Assembly: GCA_910584965.1 (NCBI GenBank)
Contig: CAJUDZ010000013.1
Coordinates: 1 to 64,000, forward strand
DNA length: 64,000 nt
DNA from: an uncultured Lachnospiraceae bacterium
GTDB taxonomy: Bacteria > Bacillota > Clostridia > Lachnospirales > Lachnospiraceae
Reading direction: 5' to 3'
Numbering within the stretch: position 1 is the stretch's first letter; each line of letters begins with the position of its first letter. The position numbers were made by a program, and so were the translations under genes. Shown here piece by piece: positions 1 to 8,041 of the stretch. Under the pieces are notes generated by a model, which saw only the letters and a program-made list of their open reading frames with translations, searched no databases and was not told the DNA's origin.

Positions 1-51
1 CCCACGTATCCAGCTTGGAAGGCTGGTGTTCTACCATTGAACTACACCCGC
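1..51 (-). tRNA. tRNA-Gly (anticodon TCC), cut at window edge
   Basis: Read on the minus strand, the sequence starts GCGGGTG, continues with a D-arm and has an anticodon stem CCAGC/GCTGG enclosing CTTCCAA, which gives anticodon TCC (glycine, GGA codons). The variable loop is present; the T-arm and acceptor 3' strand lie beyond the left edge. The 5' end is set at 51 by the usual acceptor start. Confidence 0.93.
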
Positions 52-94
52 ATAGTAATTATGTTATTTGCTTTTCAAATGAAATATCTTTAGT

Positions 95-123
95 ATGTTA
101 TCATATGAATGCCTGATTGTCAA
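95..123 (-). promoter_or_regulatory. Candidate promoter of tRNA-Gly
   Basis: On the minus strand TTGACA (118-123) is followed after 17 bases by TAACAT (95-100). This would start a transcript about 40 bases before the mature tRNA. The -35 is perfect and the -10 weak. Confidence 0.5.
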
Positions 124-201
124 TCGCCATTTTTACTGCTTTATGCTTTTTTCTTTCCTTATTAAATAATAAAAGTATAATGCCAGTTTTTGTAATAACA
201 G

Positions 202-231
202 TTGATTTTTGTCGTTTACCTAAAGTATAAT
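202..231 (+). promoter_or_regulatory. Candidate sigma-A promoter of the FIST/chemoreceptor pair
   Basis: TTGATT (202-207), an 18-base spacer and TATAAT (226-231) lie about 45 bases before the FIST gene. No flagellar sigma-28 type motif was seen. Confidence 0.6.
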
Positions 232-277
232 ATTCTGTGGTATTATTTCAAATTAAACAGAAAAGAGGAATGAGATC

Positions 278-1333
278 TTGAAACAGTTTTTTGGCATGAG
301 CCAGAGCGGTAACTTACAGGATGCCGTTCAGGGCCTGAACAACCCCCAATTAATTATGCTGTTATCCAATGCCGATCAGTTTGAGAAACACGTTGCTGAA
401 TTAGAAAAACTATATCCAAAAGTCCCAAGTATCGGATGTATTGGAATGAGTTATGATACCAAAATCGTAGAAAAAGGTGTCGGTATCATAGCATTTACCG
501 AAGGTGTCAGCACGGCCGCTAATGTACTGGAAGAAGTGTCCACCATGCCGGTAAAATATATTGAACGGCTTCAGCAGGATATAAGAACCGTAAACGCTTC
601 CTCCAAAGACACCGTCTGCATCGATTTCTGTTCCGGCAATGACGCCTGTGTGCTGACAACCATATACAGCGTATTAGGTCCGGAAAACATATCTCTTGTC
701 GGCGGAACCGGAGATGCCGGATTAGTATCCGCGAACGGCAAAGTCTATCGTGATGCGGTAGCTTACGCAATCATCAAAAATAACAATGGCCGTGTAAAAG
801 CATATAAAGAAAACATTTATCATCAGATGGGCAATTATTCTTTTATTGCATCCAAAACGGACAAGGCGAATTACCTTCTCGGCGAGTTGAACGGCCGCTC
901 TGCCAAACAGGTATATCAGGATATTCTTCATGTAACAGAACAGGAAATTCAGACGCAGACCTTTAAGAATCCTTTCGGTAAAATCAACGGACACGATACC
1001 TGCATCATTTCTATTAAAGAAGTGACCGGAAACGCACTGGCCTGCTTCCGTCAGGTAAACGATTCGGATGTTCTCATTATGCTGGAACTTGGAGACTATA
1101 AAGAAATCGTGAAGGAAACTATCCGGGCAATACATAAAGATTTTCCCCATCCTTCCGCAGTATTTTCCGTCAACTGCCTGTTCCGGTATCTGATGTTCAG
1201 CGAAAACAACTATATGCAGGAATATTTACGGGAAATGGGCGCTTTAGGAAACCATGTCGGTTTTGTCGGATACGGAGAACACTATAACAACCGGTTCGTA
1301 AATCAGTCCATGACATGCGTTGCGTTTGAATAG
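278..1333 (+). CDS. FIST-domain sensory protein
   Basis: A 351-residue soluble protein that resembles FIST sensors: an N-terminal FIST_N-like half (about 30-215) with the glycine-rich stretch LVGGTGDAG, and a FIST_C-like half (about 220-345). FIST proteins are thought to bind small ligands and are often coupled to signalling proteins. No membrane segment or signal peptide is visible, so it should act in the cytoplasm. The start is TTG at 278, preceded by AAGAGG; the nearby ATG at 270 is out of frame. The chemoreceptor-like gene begins about 11 bases after the stop, suggesting one operon and a sensor-transducer pair. The ligand is unknown. Confidence 0.8.
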   Translation: MKQFFGMSQSGNLQDAVQGLNNPQLIMLLSNADQFEKHVAELEKLYPKVPSIGCIGMSYDTKIVEKGVGIIAFTEGVSTAANVLEEVSTMPVKYIERLQQDIRTVNASSKDTVCIDFCSGNDACVLTTIYSVLGPENISLVGGTGDAGLVSANGKVYRDAVAYAIIKNNNGRVKAYKENIYHQMGNYSFIASKTDKANYLLGELNGRSAKQVYQDILHVTEQEIQTQTFKNPFGKINGHDTCIISIKEVTGNALACFRQVNDSDVLIMLELGDYKEIVKETIRAIHKDFPHPSAVFSVNCLFRYLMFSENNYMQEYLREMGALGNHVGFVGYGEHYNNRFVNQSMTCVAFE

Positions 1334-1344
1334 GGAGGATGAAC

Positions 1345-2268
1345 ATGTTGTTTAAAAATAAATCTCACAATAAAGAAAAAAGCCTGAGTCCGGTACTTCA
1401 CGTAACGGACAGTCTGAAAACATACCAGCAGGATCTTGTCCAGAATGAAGTAACCGCTTTGAAAGAGCTCAGCCTCGTAAGCAGTTCCTTTGGCCAGGTT
1501 CTTTCCGAAGCGGATAGTTTTCAGCGGACATTGCAGGATTTTGACCAGACTTTTTCCAATATAAACCAGGTATCCAGCCAGTTTGCCACCGTTAAAGAAG
1601 ATATTTCCCAGTCAGTTATTCAGGCTCAGAGCGGTGTGGAAGAATTGAAAAACAGCTCTTTACAGGTAGAGGCTTCTTTCAGCGCAATGGACAGTACTTT
1701 TTCGGATTTCCAGTCTTCCGTCAAAAAAATCAGATCCTATATGAATAAAATCGTATCGATTGCAGAGCAGACCAATATTCTTGCGCTGAACGCATCGATC
1801 GAAGCGGCCAAAGCAGGAGACCGTGGAAAAGGATTTGCGGTTGTAGCCAATGAAGTAAAATCGCTGGCCGATGAAATCAAGGAACTTGTCGCAGAAGTAA
1901 ATACGGGAATCAACGATGTGGAGCACGGAACCGAAATGTTAAACGCCAGCATCAATACTTCTCATCAGGCGCTGGAACAGAGTCTCGGCAAAGTGGATGA
2001 AACTTATGGAATGTTTAATAATATTACCGAAATAGCGGAAGAAGCCACATCGGTTCAATCGGAAATCAACACCGTTATCGATGAATCAAAAAGATCTCTT
2101 CAGACATTGTGCGGCTATTTTGACAAAATCAAAAAACAATATCAGGATGTCGTTCATCATATCAATAATGCAAGGCTCTTAGGAACTACAAAGAGCAGTA
2201 TGTTTGAAGATGTCGACAATATGCTCTCACAGATTCCGCATATCATCAGAGATTATATCGGAAAATAA
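1345..2268 (+). CDS. Cytoplasmic methyl-accepting chemotaxis-type protein
   Basis: This 307-residue protein carries the hairpin tip of chemoreceptors (EQTNILALNASIEAA, then GKGFAVVANEVKSLAD, about residues 140-175), flanked by long coiled-coil stretches. No transmembrane helix or HAMP domain is present, so it is a soluble receptor. Signal input probably comes from a partner, and the FIST protein encoded just upstream is the obvious candidate. An ATG at 1339 directly abuts GGGAGG, so the ATG at 1345, with normal spacing, is preferred. No che or flagellar genes lie in the window; the output might be chemotaxis or another CheA-like pathway. Confidence 0.85.
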   Translation: MLFKNKSHNKEKSLSPVLHVTDSLKTYQQDLVQNEVTALKELSLVSSSFGQVLSEADSFQRTLQDFDQTFSNINQVSSQFATVKEDISQSVIQAQSGVEELKNSSLQVEASFSAMDSTFSDFQSSVKKIRSYMNKIVSIAEQTNILALNASIEAAKAGDRGKGFAVVANEVKSLADEIKELVAEVNTGINDVEHGTEMLNASINTSHQALEQSLGKVDETYGMFNNITEIAEEATSVQSEINTVIDESKRSLQTLCGYFDKIKKQYQDVVHHINNARLLGTTKSSMFEDVDNMLSQIPHIIRDYIGK

Positions 2269-2281
2269 AATATGATGGTAC

Positions 2282-2327
2282 AAAAACCCATCGGAATGCT
2301 GCGTAAACTCATTCCGACGGGTTTTTT
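2282..2327. terminator. Bidirectional Rho-independent terminator
   Basis: A 16-17 bp stem (2282-2298 with 2310-2327, one G-T pair) is flanked by A-rich and T-rich ends. It can end both the FIST/chemoreceptor transcript (+) and the convergent amidase gene (-). Confidence 0.85.
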
Positions 2328-2355
2328 AATTCCACACAAAGGCAGGTCCAACCGC

Positions 2356-3495
2356 CTATTTGTGTTCAGCCTTATAGGTTTCTACATCAGCAAGCAGCCT
2401 ATCCCAGGCTTCTTCATGATCTACATAATAAACCGGGCATTTTTTTCCGCCGCAGTCATAATGCCGCAAAATATCATCACTTCCCAGATCGTATTCCTGC
2501 TCCAGCCATGCCAGCAAATGCACCAGAGAATCGTAAGTCTCCTGTGTAAACTGCCCGTCTTCATCCAGATAGCAGCATTCGATCGAAATAGAATCTTCAT
2601 TTCTTGTCATGACCGCATAAGCCTGTTCATCCAATGGCATACACTGGACGATTTCACCCTCATACCCAATGATAAAATGCGCGCTGGCTGATCTTTCCTG
2701 TGTCTCGGCAAGATTTGCAAAATAGCTTCTGTTTTGGGATGCGCTCGTTCCGGGATTCGCCGTATAATGCACAAAAATACTGTTCACCTGAGGAAGTTTT
2801 GTTCCCGGTCTCGAAAAATCATTGATTTCCAGAAAATCCTCGGAAATGGCCGGTGCAATGATCCCACGCTTTTCTTCTTCTACCGGAATATTGTTTACGA
2901 CCGGAATGTTCCTGTGTTTCGTATCTTCTCTTGTGTAATCGTATACCAGATCTACCGCCATATATGCGATCAGCAGACATAACGCGATCACACAGACTGC
3001 TGTCGTCCGATACAGATATGTACGCCTTTTCTTAGCTTTTCGGCGTTTCCCGGGCTGAACTCTTCTGCGAGGCTCTTCCCAGTCCTGGCCGATTAAATCT
3101 ACATCCCACTCCTCTTCAATCCTTCGTGCCGCTCTTTTCCGCCTAACCGGTTCTTCCGCTCTCCTCCGGCTGATTCCGATCGGTTCCGCTGTCCGGGGAC
3201 CCGGGTCATAAACGCTTACCTCTCTGCGTCTGGCCGGTTCGGCGCCTCTTCCCGCTCTTTCATTCCTCCGGGCCACGGCTCCGTTCCTGCGCCCTCCGTC
3301 CGTATTTCGCTCTATCCGAGGCATTTCCCTGTTTCGATTTCTCCTGTCCGGATATGCTTCCCGCTCCGGGTACAGGTCGATGATATCCACATCACCCGGC
3401 CGTCTTCTTCCGTTCCTTTTCGGCGGCCTTCTCTTCGGCTGGTCCATCTCCCATAACGCAATTTCCGTTTTTCGCTTCTGTACGCTCCCCTGCAC
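2356..3495 (-). CDS. Membrane-anchored N-acetylmuramoyl-L-alanine amidase (Amidase_2/PGRP fold)
   Basis: The C-terminal 150 residues resemble Amidase_2 peptidoglycan amidases, which cut the bond between MurNAc and the stem peptide. A zinc-ligand histidine lies in IFVHYTANPG and a His/Cys pair in RHYDCGGKKCP. Before this come an arginine- and proline-rich cytoplasmic region of about 160 residues and one membrane helix (around 165-187). The enzyme would therefore be anchored with its catalytic domain outside. A GTG at 3507 touches the ribosome-binding site AGGTGG, so the GTG at 3495, about 8 bases further on, is the better start (379 residues). The long basic N-terminus is unusual and may bind a cytoplasmic partner or nucleic acid; that is inference. 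Confidence 0.8.
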   Translation of the reverse strand: MQGSVQKRKTEIALWEMDQPKRRPPKRNGRRRPGDVDIIDLYPEREAYPDRRNRNREMPRIERNTDGGRRNGAVARRNERAGRGAEPARRREVSVYDPGPRTAEPIGISRRRAEEPVRRKRAARRIEEEWDVDLIGQDWEEPRRRVQPGKRRKAKKRRTYLYRTTAVCVIALCLLIAYMAVDLVYDYTREDTKHRNIPVVNNIPVEEEKRGIIAPAISEDFLEINDFSRPGTKLPQVNSIFVHYTANPGTSASQNRSYFANLAETQERSASAHFIIGYEGEIVQCMPLDEQAYAVMTRNEDSISIECCYLDEDGQFTQETYDSLVHLLAWLEQEYDLGSDDILRHYDCGGKKCPVYYVDHEEAWDRLLADVETYKAEHK

Positions 3496-3664
3496 GATAT
3501 TTCCCACCTCTGTACATAACTTTCTGCCTGATTTTCCGAACTTATTATAGCAGTTCTGTCTTTAAAGTTTCTCTAAAAATTTACATAATTTTTTATATTC
3601 TATTATATTAGAGCGTAAAATGGGCAAAAATGTTTCAAAAAAATCTTAATTTTTTCTTAATTCA

Positions 3665-5953
3665 CTAATTTTGGATCAAAAAGTCGTCCTCTCCCAGGTA
3701 TTCCAGCACATTGTTATATAATGCCGTTATCGTTTCTTTGGTTTCCGAACAGGAATATAACGGGCCAAAAAGTGTTTCCATTTCCGATCTGCTGAAGCTG
3801 ATAACCTCATACTGCGTTTCCGCCGGGTCCGGGTGTGTTTCTTCATCCGATTTTCGTATATCATAAATCCGTATATTACAAATCTCCAGATTTTCTACTG
3901 CCGAAAACATAAGGACCGCCTCCAGAAACGGTATATCCGAATCAGCCTGGAACGCATGATCTTCCTGAATCCGATAGTGAAGCGTTGCTTCGTATGGTTC
4001 CAATGTCGTTTCCAGTTCCAGATACTGATAGCTGAGTCCCGGAGCCGCCGGCAGACAGCCGGCTATTTTGGATACTCTGACATTATCGCCCACATAGGCC
4101 GTTCGATTTTCCACCAGCGTACTTAAAATTTCTTCCACCGCTTCCCTGCTCATATACAGCACGATGACGGAATCCGCAAGTTCTATCAGCGATTGGTTCA
4201 TCCAGGAAAGCTCCTTCCTGACTTTCGGGTCCGCCTCCGAATAATCTGCCGGGATATACAGATAGCAGGACTGTTCGGCCGGCAGATATATTTGAGAAAC
4301 TGAAATCTCTTCAGGCGGCAGATATACTTCCGAAACCGCAGTCTCTTCGGCCGGCAGATTATAGTTATGAATTTCATCTTCTTCCGCAATTTCATCCTCT
4401 TTCAGAGATTCCGTATCGTCCAACATGATGGGCTCATTGTAATCTTCATTTTCCTGAAAAGGCAGATTAATCATATCTCCGCTCACCAGTTCTGGCGCCG
4501 GAATCGCTTCCAGCCCGCCGGAAGCCTCCAATGCCGCAGTATTATCGGCTTCTTCCGCTTCCGGTAAATAATCGACAATTTCTCCGTTACTGTCCGTTCC
4601 GGGCACTCCCGCATTCTCTGCGCCGTCCTCGTCGCTCACCTTCCCGGATTCATAATAATGATCCGTTATCCCGACCGTTTCCCGGCCCGTATCCAAATAG
4701 CTGTTTGGAGGTAAGTCCGCATCATAGTTTCCGAAAAATACGGCCTCTTTTCCTTCTACAAAAGTAAGCCGTGCCGCTGTCTCATAATACAGCTTACAGA
4801 AACGCCCTATTTCCAAACCGGAATCCCTATGGTAGACGATAATATCCGTTCCATTCTCACTCCGGTAATATGCTGCTCCCGCAAAGGTCTCAGGAAATGA
4901 AATCTGGAAACAGGATGTCGTCACGGTCAGAGAGTCTTCTTCCAGCGGATAGGCGCCTTCCGGAACCGAATCCGCCCGTGTAAAAGTCAGTACGATGACC
5001 GCTGCTACCGCCGTAAATACCGGAATCAGGATAAATGCCAGCTTATGAGGGGACTTCGCAATCCTTCGGATTCTTTCCTTCAAATCTTTCGGATCCTCGG
5101 TCATCGTAGTTACCGTACATACAATATCCACGGCTTTCGTCTTTCTGGTCACCAGCGAAACAAGGGTTTTTCCATAAGCAATCCTCTCTTCTTCCCCAAG
5201 CAGGCCGATCGCCGCTTCATCACACGCCAGTTCACAATCCCGCTTGGACAAAACGGCGGCAAGCCAGACGAGCGGATGAAACCAGTATACCGCCAACAGC
5301 GTGCAGCGAAGCGCCGACCACCAAATGTCCTTCTGCTTGTAGTGGCAGTATTCGTGTGCCAGAATATGCCTGATTTTGTCCTCATCTTCCGTCACATTTT
5401 CCGGCAGATAAACGGCCTCTTTGCCCGGCAGACCATACAGGCAGGGCGAGGGCAGTTCTTTCGCCATGTAAACGGGCAGTCCAAAATCTTCTCTCTCCAC
5501 TCTGCGACGGGTTTCATATAATTTTTTCTTAAAGCGGATGTTGACGGCCGCCATCCATCCTCCGCTTACTATCATGCCCAGATGCCAGATTTTCTCCATC
5601 AGCTCCGGCCAAATGGTTTGTTCAAGCAAATACGTAACAACTTTTCCGTCCGCACGCTCTTCCGTCAGAAAGGGCAGCCCTTCCGACGGCAGGCTTCCCT
5701 GTACGAGTTGTTCTGGCGGCTTCATATAATTTTGTGCCGCTCTTTCCACCTGTGCCGTCACATTTAAAACGCTGTAATGGCTCTCCGGCAGCAGATTGGG
5801 AATCAGCATGGTAATGCCCGGCATAACCAGTCTGACTGCCACAATCAGCCAGAGCGTATATTGAAGTTTCGCGCTGATTCGTCTTCCGCACAACTTTCTG
5901 AGCAGGACAATGCACAGAATCAGCACAGAAGACGTTATAATTGCTTCCTTCAT
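3665..5953 (-). CDS. BlaR1/MecR1-type M56 membrane metallopeptidase (sensor)
   Basis: A 762-residue M56 family protein. The zinc motif HEYCH is at residues 200-204, in a cytoplasmic loop between N-terminal helices; a further helix is near 305-325 and about 430 extracellular residues follow. In BlaR1 systems a signal outside activates the peptidase and relieves BlaI repression. The usual penicillin-binding domain is not seen; the outer domain is acidic and unrecognised and contains a roughly 12-residue repeat (xEExxVSxxYLP, around DNA 4255-4365). The gene overlaps the upstream BlaI-like gene by 4 bases, implying translational coupling. The outer domain suggests a ligand other than beta-lactams. 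Confidence 0.85.
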   Translation of the reverse strand: MKEAIITSSVLILCIVLLRKLCGRRISAKLQYTLWLIVAVRLVMPGITMLIPNLLPESHYSVLNVTAQVERAAQNYMKPPEQLVQGSLPSEGLPFLTEERADGKVVTYLLEQTIWPELMEKIWHLGMIVSGGWMAAVNIRFKKKLYETRRRVEREDFGLPVYMAKELPSPCLYGLPGKEAVYLPENVTEDEDKIRHILAHEYCHYKQKDIWWSALRCTLLAVYWFHPLVWLAAVLSKRDCELACDEAAIGLLGEEERIAYGKTLVSLVTRKTKAVDIVCTVTTMTEDPKDLKERIRRIAKSPHKLAFILIPVFTAVAAVIVLTFTRADSVPEGAYPLEEDSLTVTTSCFQISFPETFAGAAYYRSENGTDIIVYHRDSGLEIGRFCKLYYETAARLTFVEGKEAVFFGNYDADLPPNSYLDTGRETVGITDHYYESGKVSDEDGAENAGVPGTDSNGEIVDYLPEAEEADNTAALEASGGLEAIPAPELVSGDMINLPFQENEDYNEPIMLDDTESLKEDEIAEEDEIHNYNLPAEETAVSEVYLPPEEISVSQIYLPAEQSCYLYIPADYSEADPKVRKELSWMNQSLIELADSVIVLYMSREAVEEILSTLVENRTAYVGDNVRVSKIAGCLPAAPGLSYQYLELETTLEPYEATLHYRIQEDHAFQADSDIPFLEAVLMFSAVENLEICNIRIYDIRKSDEETHPDPAETQYEVISFSRSEMETLFGPLYSCSETKETITALYNNVLEYLGEDDFLIQN

Positions 5954-6354
5954 GACAAGCGCCCCTTTTCTTTTGCATTTTCTTTTTCTGCCTGTTCCAG
6001 CACCTTATACAGTTCCTCTATTTCCTCCCGTGTCAGCGCTTTATCTTCCACCATGGCGTTGACCATCATCCCGATGCTTCCCCGGTATACTTTATCGAGG
6101 AATCCCCTCGTCTCCCGGATGGAAACTTCATTTCTGGATACGGCGGGAAAAAACTGCTTCGCGCGTCCCATGATACGGTAAGAAACAGCGCCTTTTTTTG
6201 TCATGCGGTTCAGCATGGTAATAATGATATGCTTATCCCATCCGGTTTTACCCTGTAACTGTGCCGTCAACTCCATGATTGTGGCCCCCCCCTCCTTCTC
6301 CCATAACACATTCATGATTTTCCATTCGCCGTCCGATAAATTTACGTTTGTCAT
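5950..6354 (-). CDS. BlaI/MecI-family transcriptional repressor
   Basis: A 134-residue winged-helix repressor of the BlaI/MecI/CopY type: it opens with NLSDGEWKIMNVLWE and has the recognition-helix region TVITMLNR-like (HIIITMLNRMTKKGAV), then a C-terminal dimerisation helix. A longer reading from 6420 is possible, but the ATG at 6354 has GGGGAGGG just ahead and matches the family start. It should repress its own operon by binding the GTATAC-type palindromes in the promoter (6423-6470) until the M56 partner downstream is activated. Confidence 0.9.
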   Translation of the reverse strand: MTNVNLSDGEWKIMNVLWEKEGGATIMELTAQLQGKTGWDKHIIITMLNRMTKKGAVSYRIMGRAKQFFPAVSRNEVSIRETRGFLDKVYRGSIGMMVNAMVEDKALTREEIEELYKVLEQAEKENAKEKGRLS

Positions 6355-6422
6355 TGTCCCTCCCCTGCTTCCTGTGTACTCGTCATATCGTATACCGTCC
6401 GGCAAAGCGCCGTCGTTCATTA

Positions 6423-6470
6423 GGTATACCGTTGTATACCCAATATATCATGATGGTATACATGTGTCAA
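6423..6470 (-). promoter_or_regulatory. BlaI/M56 operon promoter with overlapping operators
   Basis: Minus strand: TTGACA (6465-6470), a 17-base spacer and TATATT (6442-6447). A perfect palindrome GGTATAC-N4-GTATACC (6423-6440) lies just downstream of the -10, and a related half site GGTATAC is in the spacer (6455-6461). The placement is what is expected of BlaI-family operators. Confidence 0.8.
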
Positions 6471-6510
6471 CCTTTCCGCTGCAATTACAGCAATTTCCCA
6501 TAGAACAAAA

Positions 6511-6599
6511 AAGCGGGTATTATCCGTCACTTTACCCTCAGTGGACAGGGTGTGTATCCCCTTATTCACTGAGAGTACTCTCCCGAATAATACCCGCTT
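6511..6599 (-). terminator. Terminator of the HTH-PurM gene with a nested palindrome
   Basis: Perfect 13-bp arms AAGCGGGTATTAT / ATAATACCCGCTT (6511-6523, 6587-6599) end in T6 on the minus strand. The 60-base loop itself contains an inverted pair of a 15-base element (CTCAGTG 6538-6544 with CACTGAG 6567-6573), which recurs elsewhere in the window. Confidence 0.75.
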
Positions 6600-6619
6600 C
6601 TTATCTGTAAGTTTTTCTC

Positions 6620-7861
6620 CTATACGAATTTCATTTTTCCCCGGAATGTCACTTTTTTCTGTCCGGCTGTAATCTTTCCGATCTCATAACAGTCATGACA
6701 AGCCCCGACACTCTGCATGACTTCCTCCTTTTTCTCCTGTGAAACAACGATAATGAGCCCGACGCCGCAGTTGAAGGTGGAAAGCATCTCCTCATCCTCA
6801 ATATTCCCCATCCGTTTCATATAACTGAAAACCGGCAGTACCCTGATCTGCGGCAGCTCGATTTCCGCGCACATCCCGTCCGGAATAATCCTGCACAGAT
6901 TTCCCTCGATGCCGCCTCCCGTAATATGCGCCATTCCGCTCACTTTATCGCTGATCTTTTGAATCGCTTTATAGTAAGGCGTATGGGGCTTCATAATCTG
7001 CTCGATAAACGTTTCCCCCGCCACCTTATCCAGTTTCATCTGCGGCATCCTGTCCATCAGCATTCTGACGAGGGAATAGCCGTTTGTATGCAGTCCGTTG
7101 GAAGCGACGGCCAGTACCGCATCGCCTTCGCAAATCGCCGAACCGTCAATGACCGCCTTTTTGGAAATAATGCCTGCGATGCTGGAAGTCAGAATATAAA
7201 CCCCTTTTTCCACAACCTGGGGTTGAACGGAAGTTTCCCCGCCGACCAGTGCACATTCGTTTTCCCGACACGCTTCGGATATGCCCCGTACAAACGATTT
7301 AATCGTCTCTTTTTCCGCATTCCCGCAGACAATGGTATCCAGAACCGCCAGCGGTTTTGCGCCCATCACCGCAATATCGTTCACAAGATGATTGATCATG
7401 TCATGGCAGATGGACTCACAATACCCGTACTCCATCGCCAGTTTCTGCTTGGAACCCGGTTCTTCGGCTTTCAGCACAAGCACCGGATCGGCTGTTTCGG
7501 GAAAATGGATGTCGTACAGCGACGCAAAAGGACCGAATCCGTTTAACACCCGCACATCCTCTGTTTTCAAATATTCCGCCATTTCTTTTTTCATGGCATC
7601 CGTATAGGAAACATCCACACCGGCTTTCCGGTAAGAAAAATTCTCGGCGCTTTTCTCCTGTCCGGCCAGGATTTCATCCACTGATACATGCAGAAGCCCG
7701 GCCAGTTCCACCAGCATTTCCACATTGGGAAGCGTTCCGTTCTCCCATTTGGATACCGCCTGAAAAGACACTTGTAGTTTCTCCGCTACCTCCGCCTGCG
7801 TCATGCCCGCTTCTCTTCTTTTTCCCGCGATAAAGTCCGCAATCTTCTTATTGTCAAGCAT
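6620..7861 (-). CDS. XRE-type HTH domain fused to a PurM (AIR synthetase)-like domain
   Basis: Residues 1-65 form a Cro/C1-type helix-turn-helix (KRREAGMTQAEVAEKL, VSKWENG). Residues about 78-413 align by eye with PurM, which makes aminoimidazole ribotide in purine synthesis: YRKAGVDV, MINHLVNDIAVMGA, CALVGGET, NGLHTNGYSLVR, AHITGGGIEGN, STFNCGVG. The usual TDGVGTK segment is changed to AEEPGSK, so activity is doubtful. No other purine gene is nearby. It may be a regulator sensing a purine-pathway or related nucleotide. A GTG at 7879 lies in AAAGGAGGT itself, so ATG 7861 is chosen (413 residues). A bifunctional enzyme-regulator is the alternative. Confidence 0.85.
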   Translation of the reverse strand: MLDNKKIADFIAGKRREAGMTQAEVAEKLQVSFQAVSKWENGTLPNVEMLVELAGLLHVSVDEILAGQEKSAENFSYRKAGVDVSYTDAMKKEMAEYLKTEDVRVLNGFGPFASLYDIHFPETADPVLVLKAEEPGSKQKLAMEYGYCESICHDMINHLVNDIAVMGAKPLAVLDTIVCGNAEKETIKSFVRGISEACRENECALVGGETSVQPQVVEKGVYILTSSIAGIISKKAVIDGSAICEGDAVLAVASNGLHTNGYSLVRMLMDRMPQMKLDKVAGETFIEQIMKPHTPYYKAIQKISDKVSGMAHITGGGIEGNLCRIIPDGMCAEIELPQIRVLPVFSYMKRMGNIEDEEMLSTFNCGVGLIIVVSQEKKEEVMQSVGACHDCYEIGKITAGQKKVTFRGKMKFV

Positions 7862-7969
7862 CCGGGAACCTCCTTTCACAATAAAATCACTTCTTATGTC
7901 AGCGTAACATTACCCATCCTTCCCCGCAATAACCGGATTTTTGAAAATCAGTCCCGGACTCTACTGCCC

Positions 7970-8041
7970 GTTGATATCTTTCCGGACAATACCCTCCGTA
8001 GACAAGGGACATTAGTCCTCTTGTCCGCGAAAAATATCAGC
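7970..8041. repeat. Nested inverted repeat with a copy of the dispersed element
   Basis: Outer imperfect arms 7970-7989 and 8021-8041 enclose an inner hairpin GACAAgGGAC-ATTA-GTCCtCTTGTC (8001-8025), preceded by CCCTCCGTA. It overlaps the stop of the gene ending at 8037 and probably helps end that transcript. It belongs to the CCCTCnGTGGACAAGGG family seen in other gaps. Confidence 0.6.

Noticed and set aside
2272..2691. Plus-strand open frame after the chemoreceptor
   Set aside because: It passes through the terminator and is antisense to the amidase catalytic domain.
3665..6354. Beta-lactamase resistance locus (BlaR1/BlaI) in the strict sense
   Set aside because: No beta-lactamase or penicillin-binding domain is present, so only the sensor-repressor architecture can be claimed.
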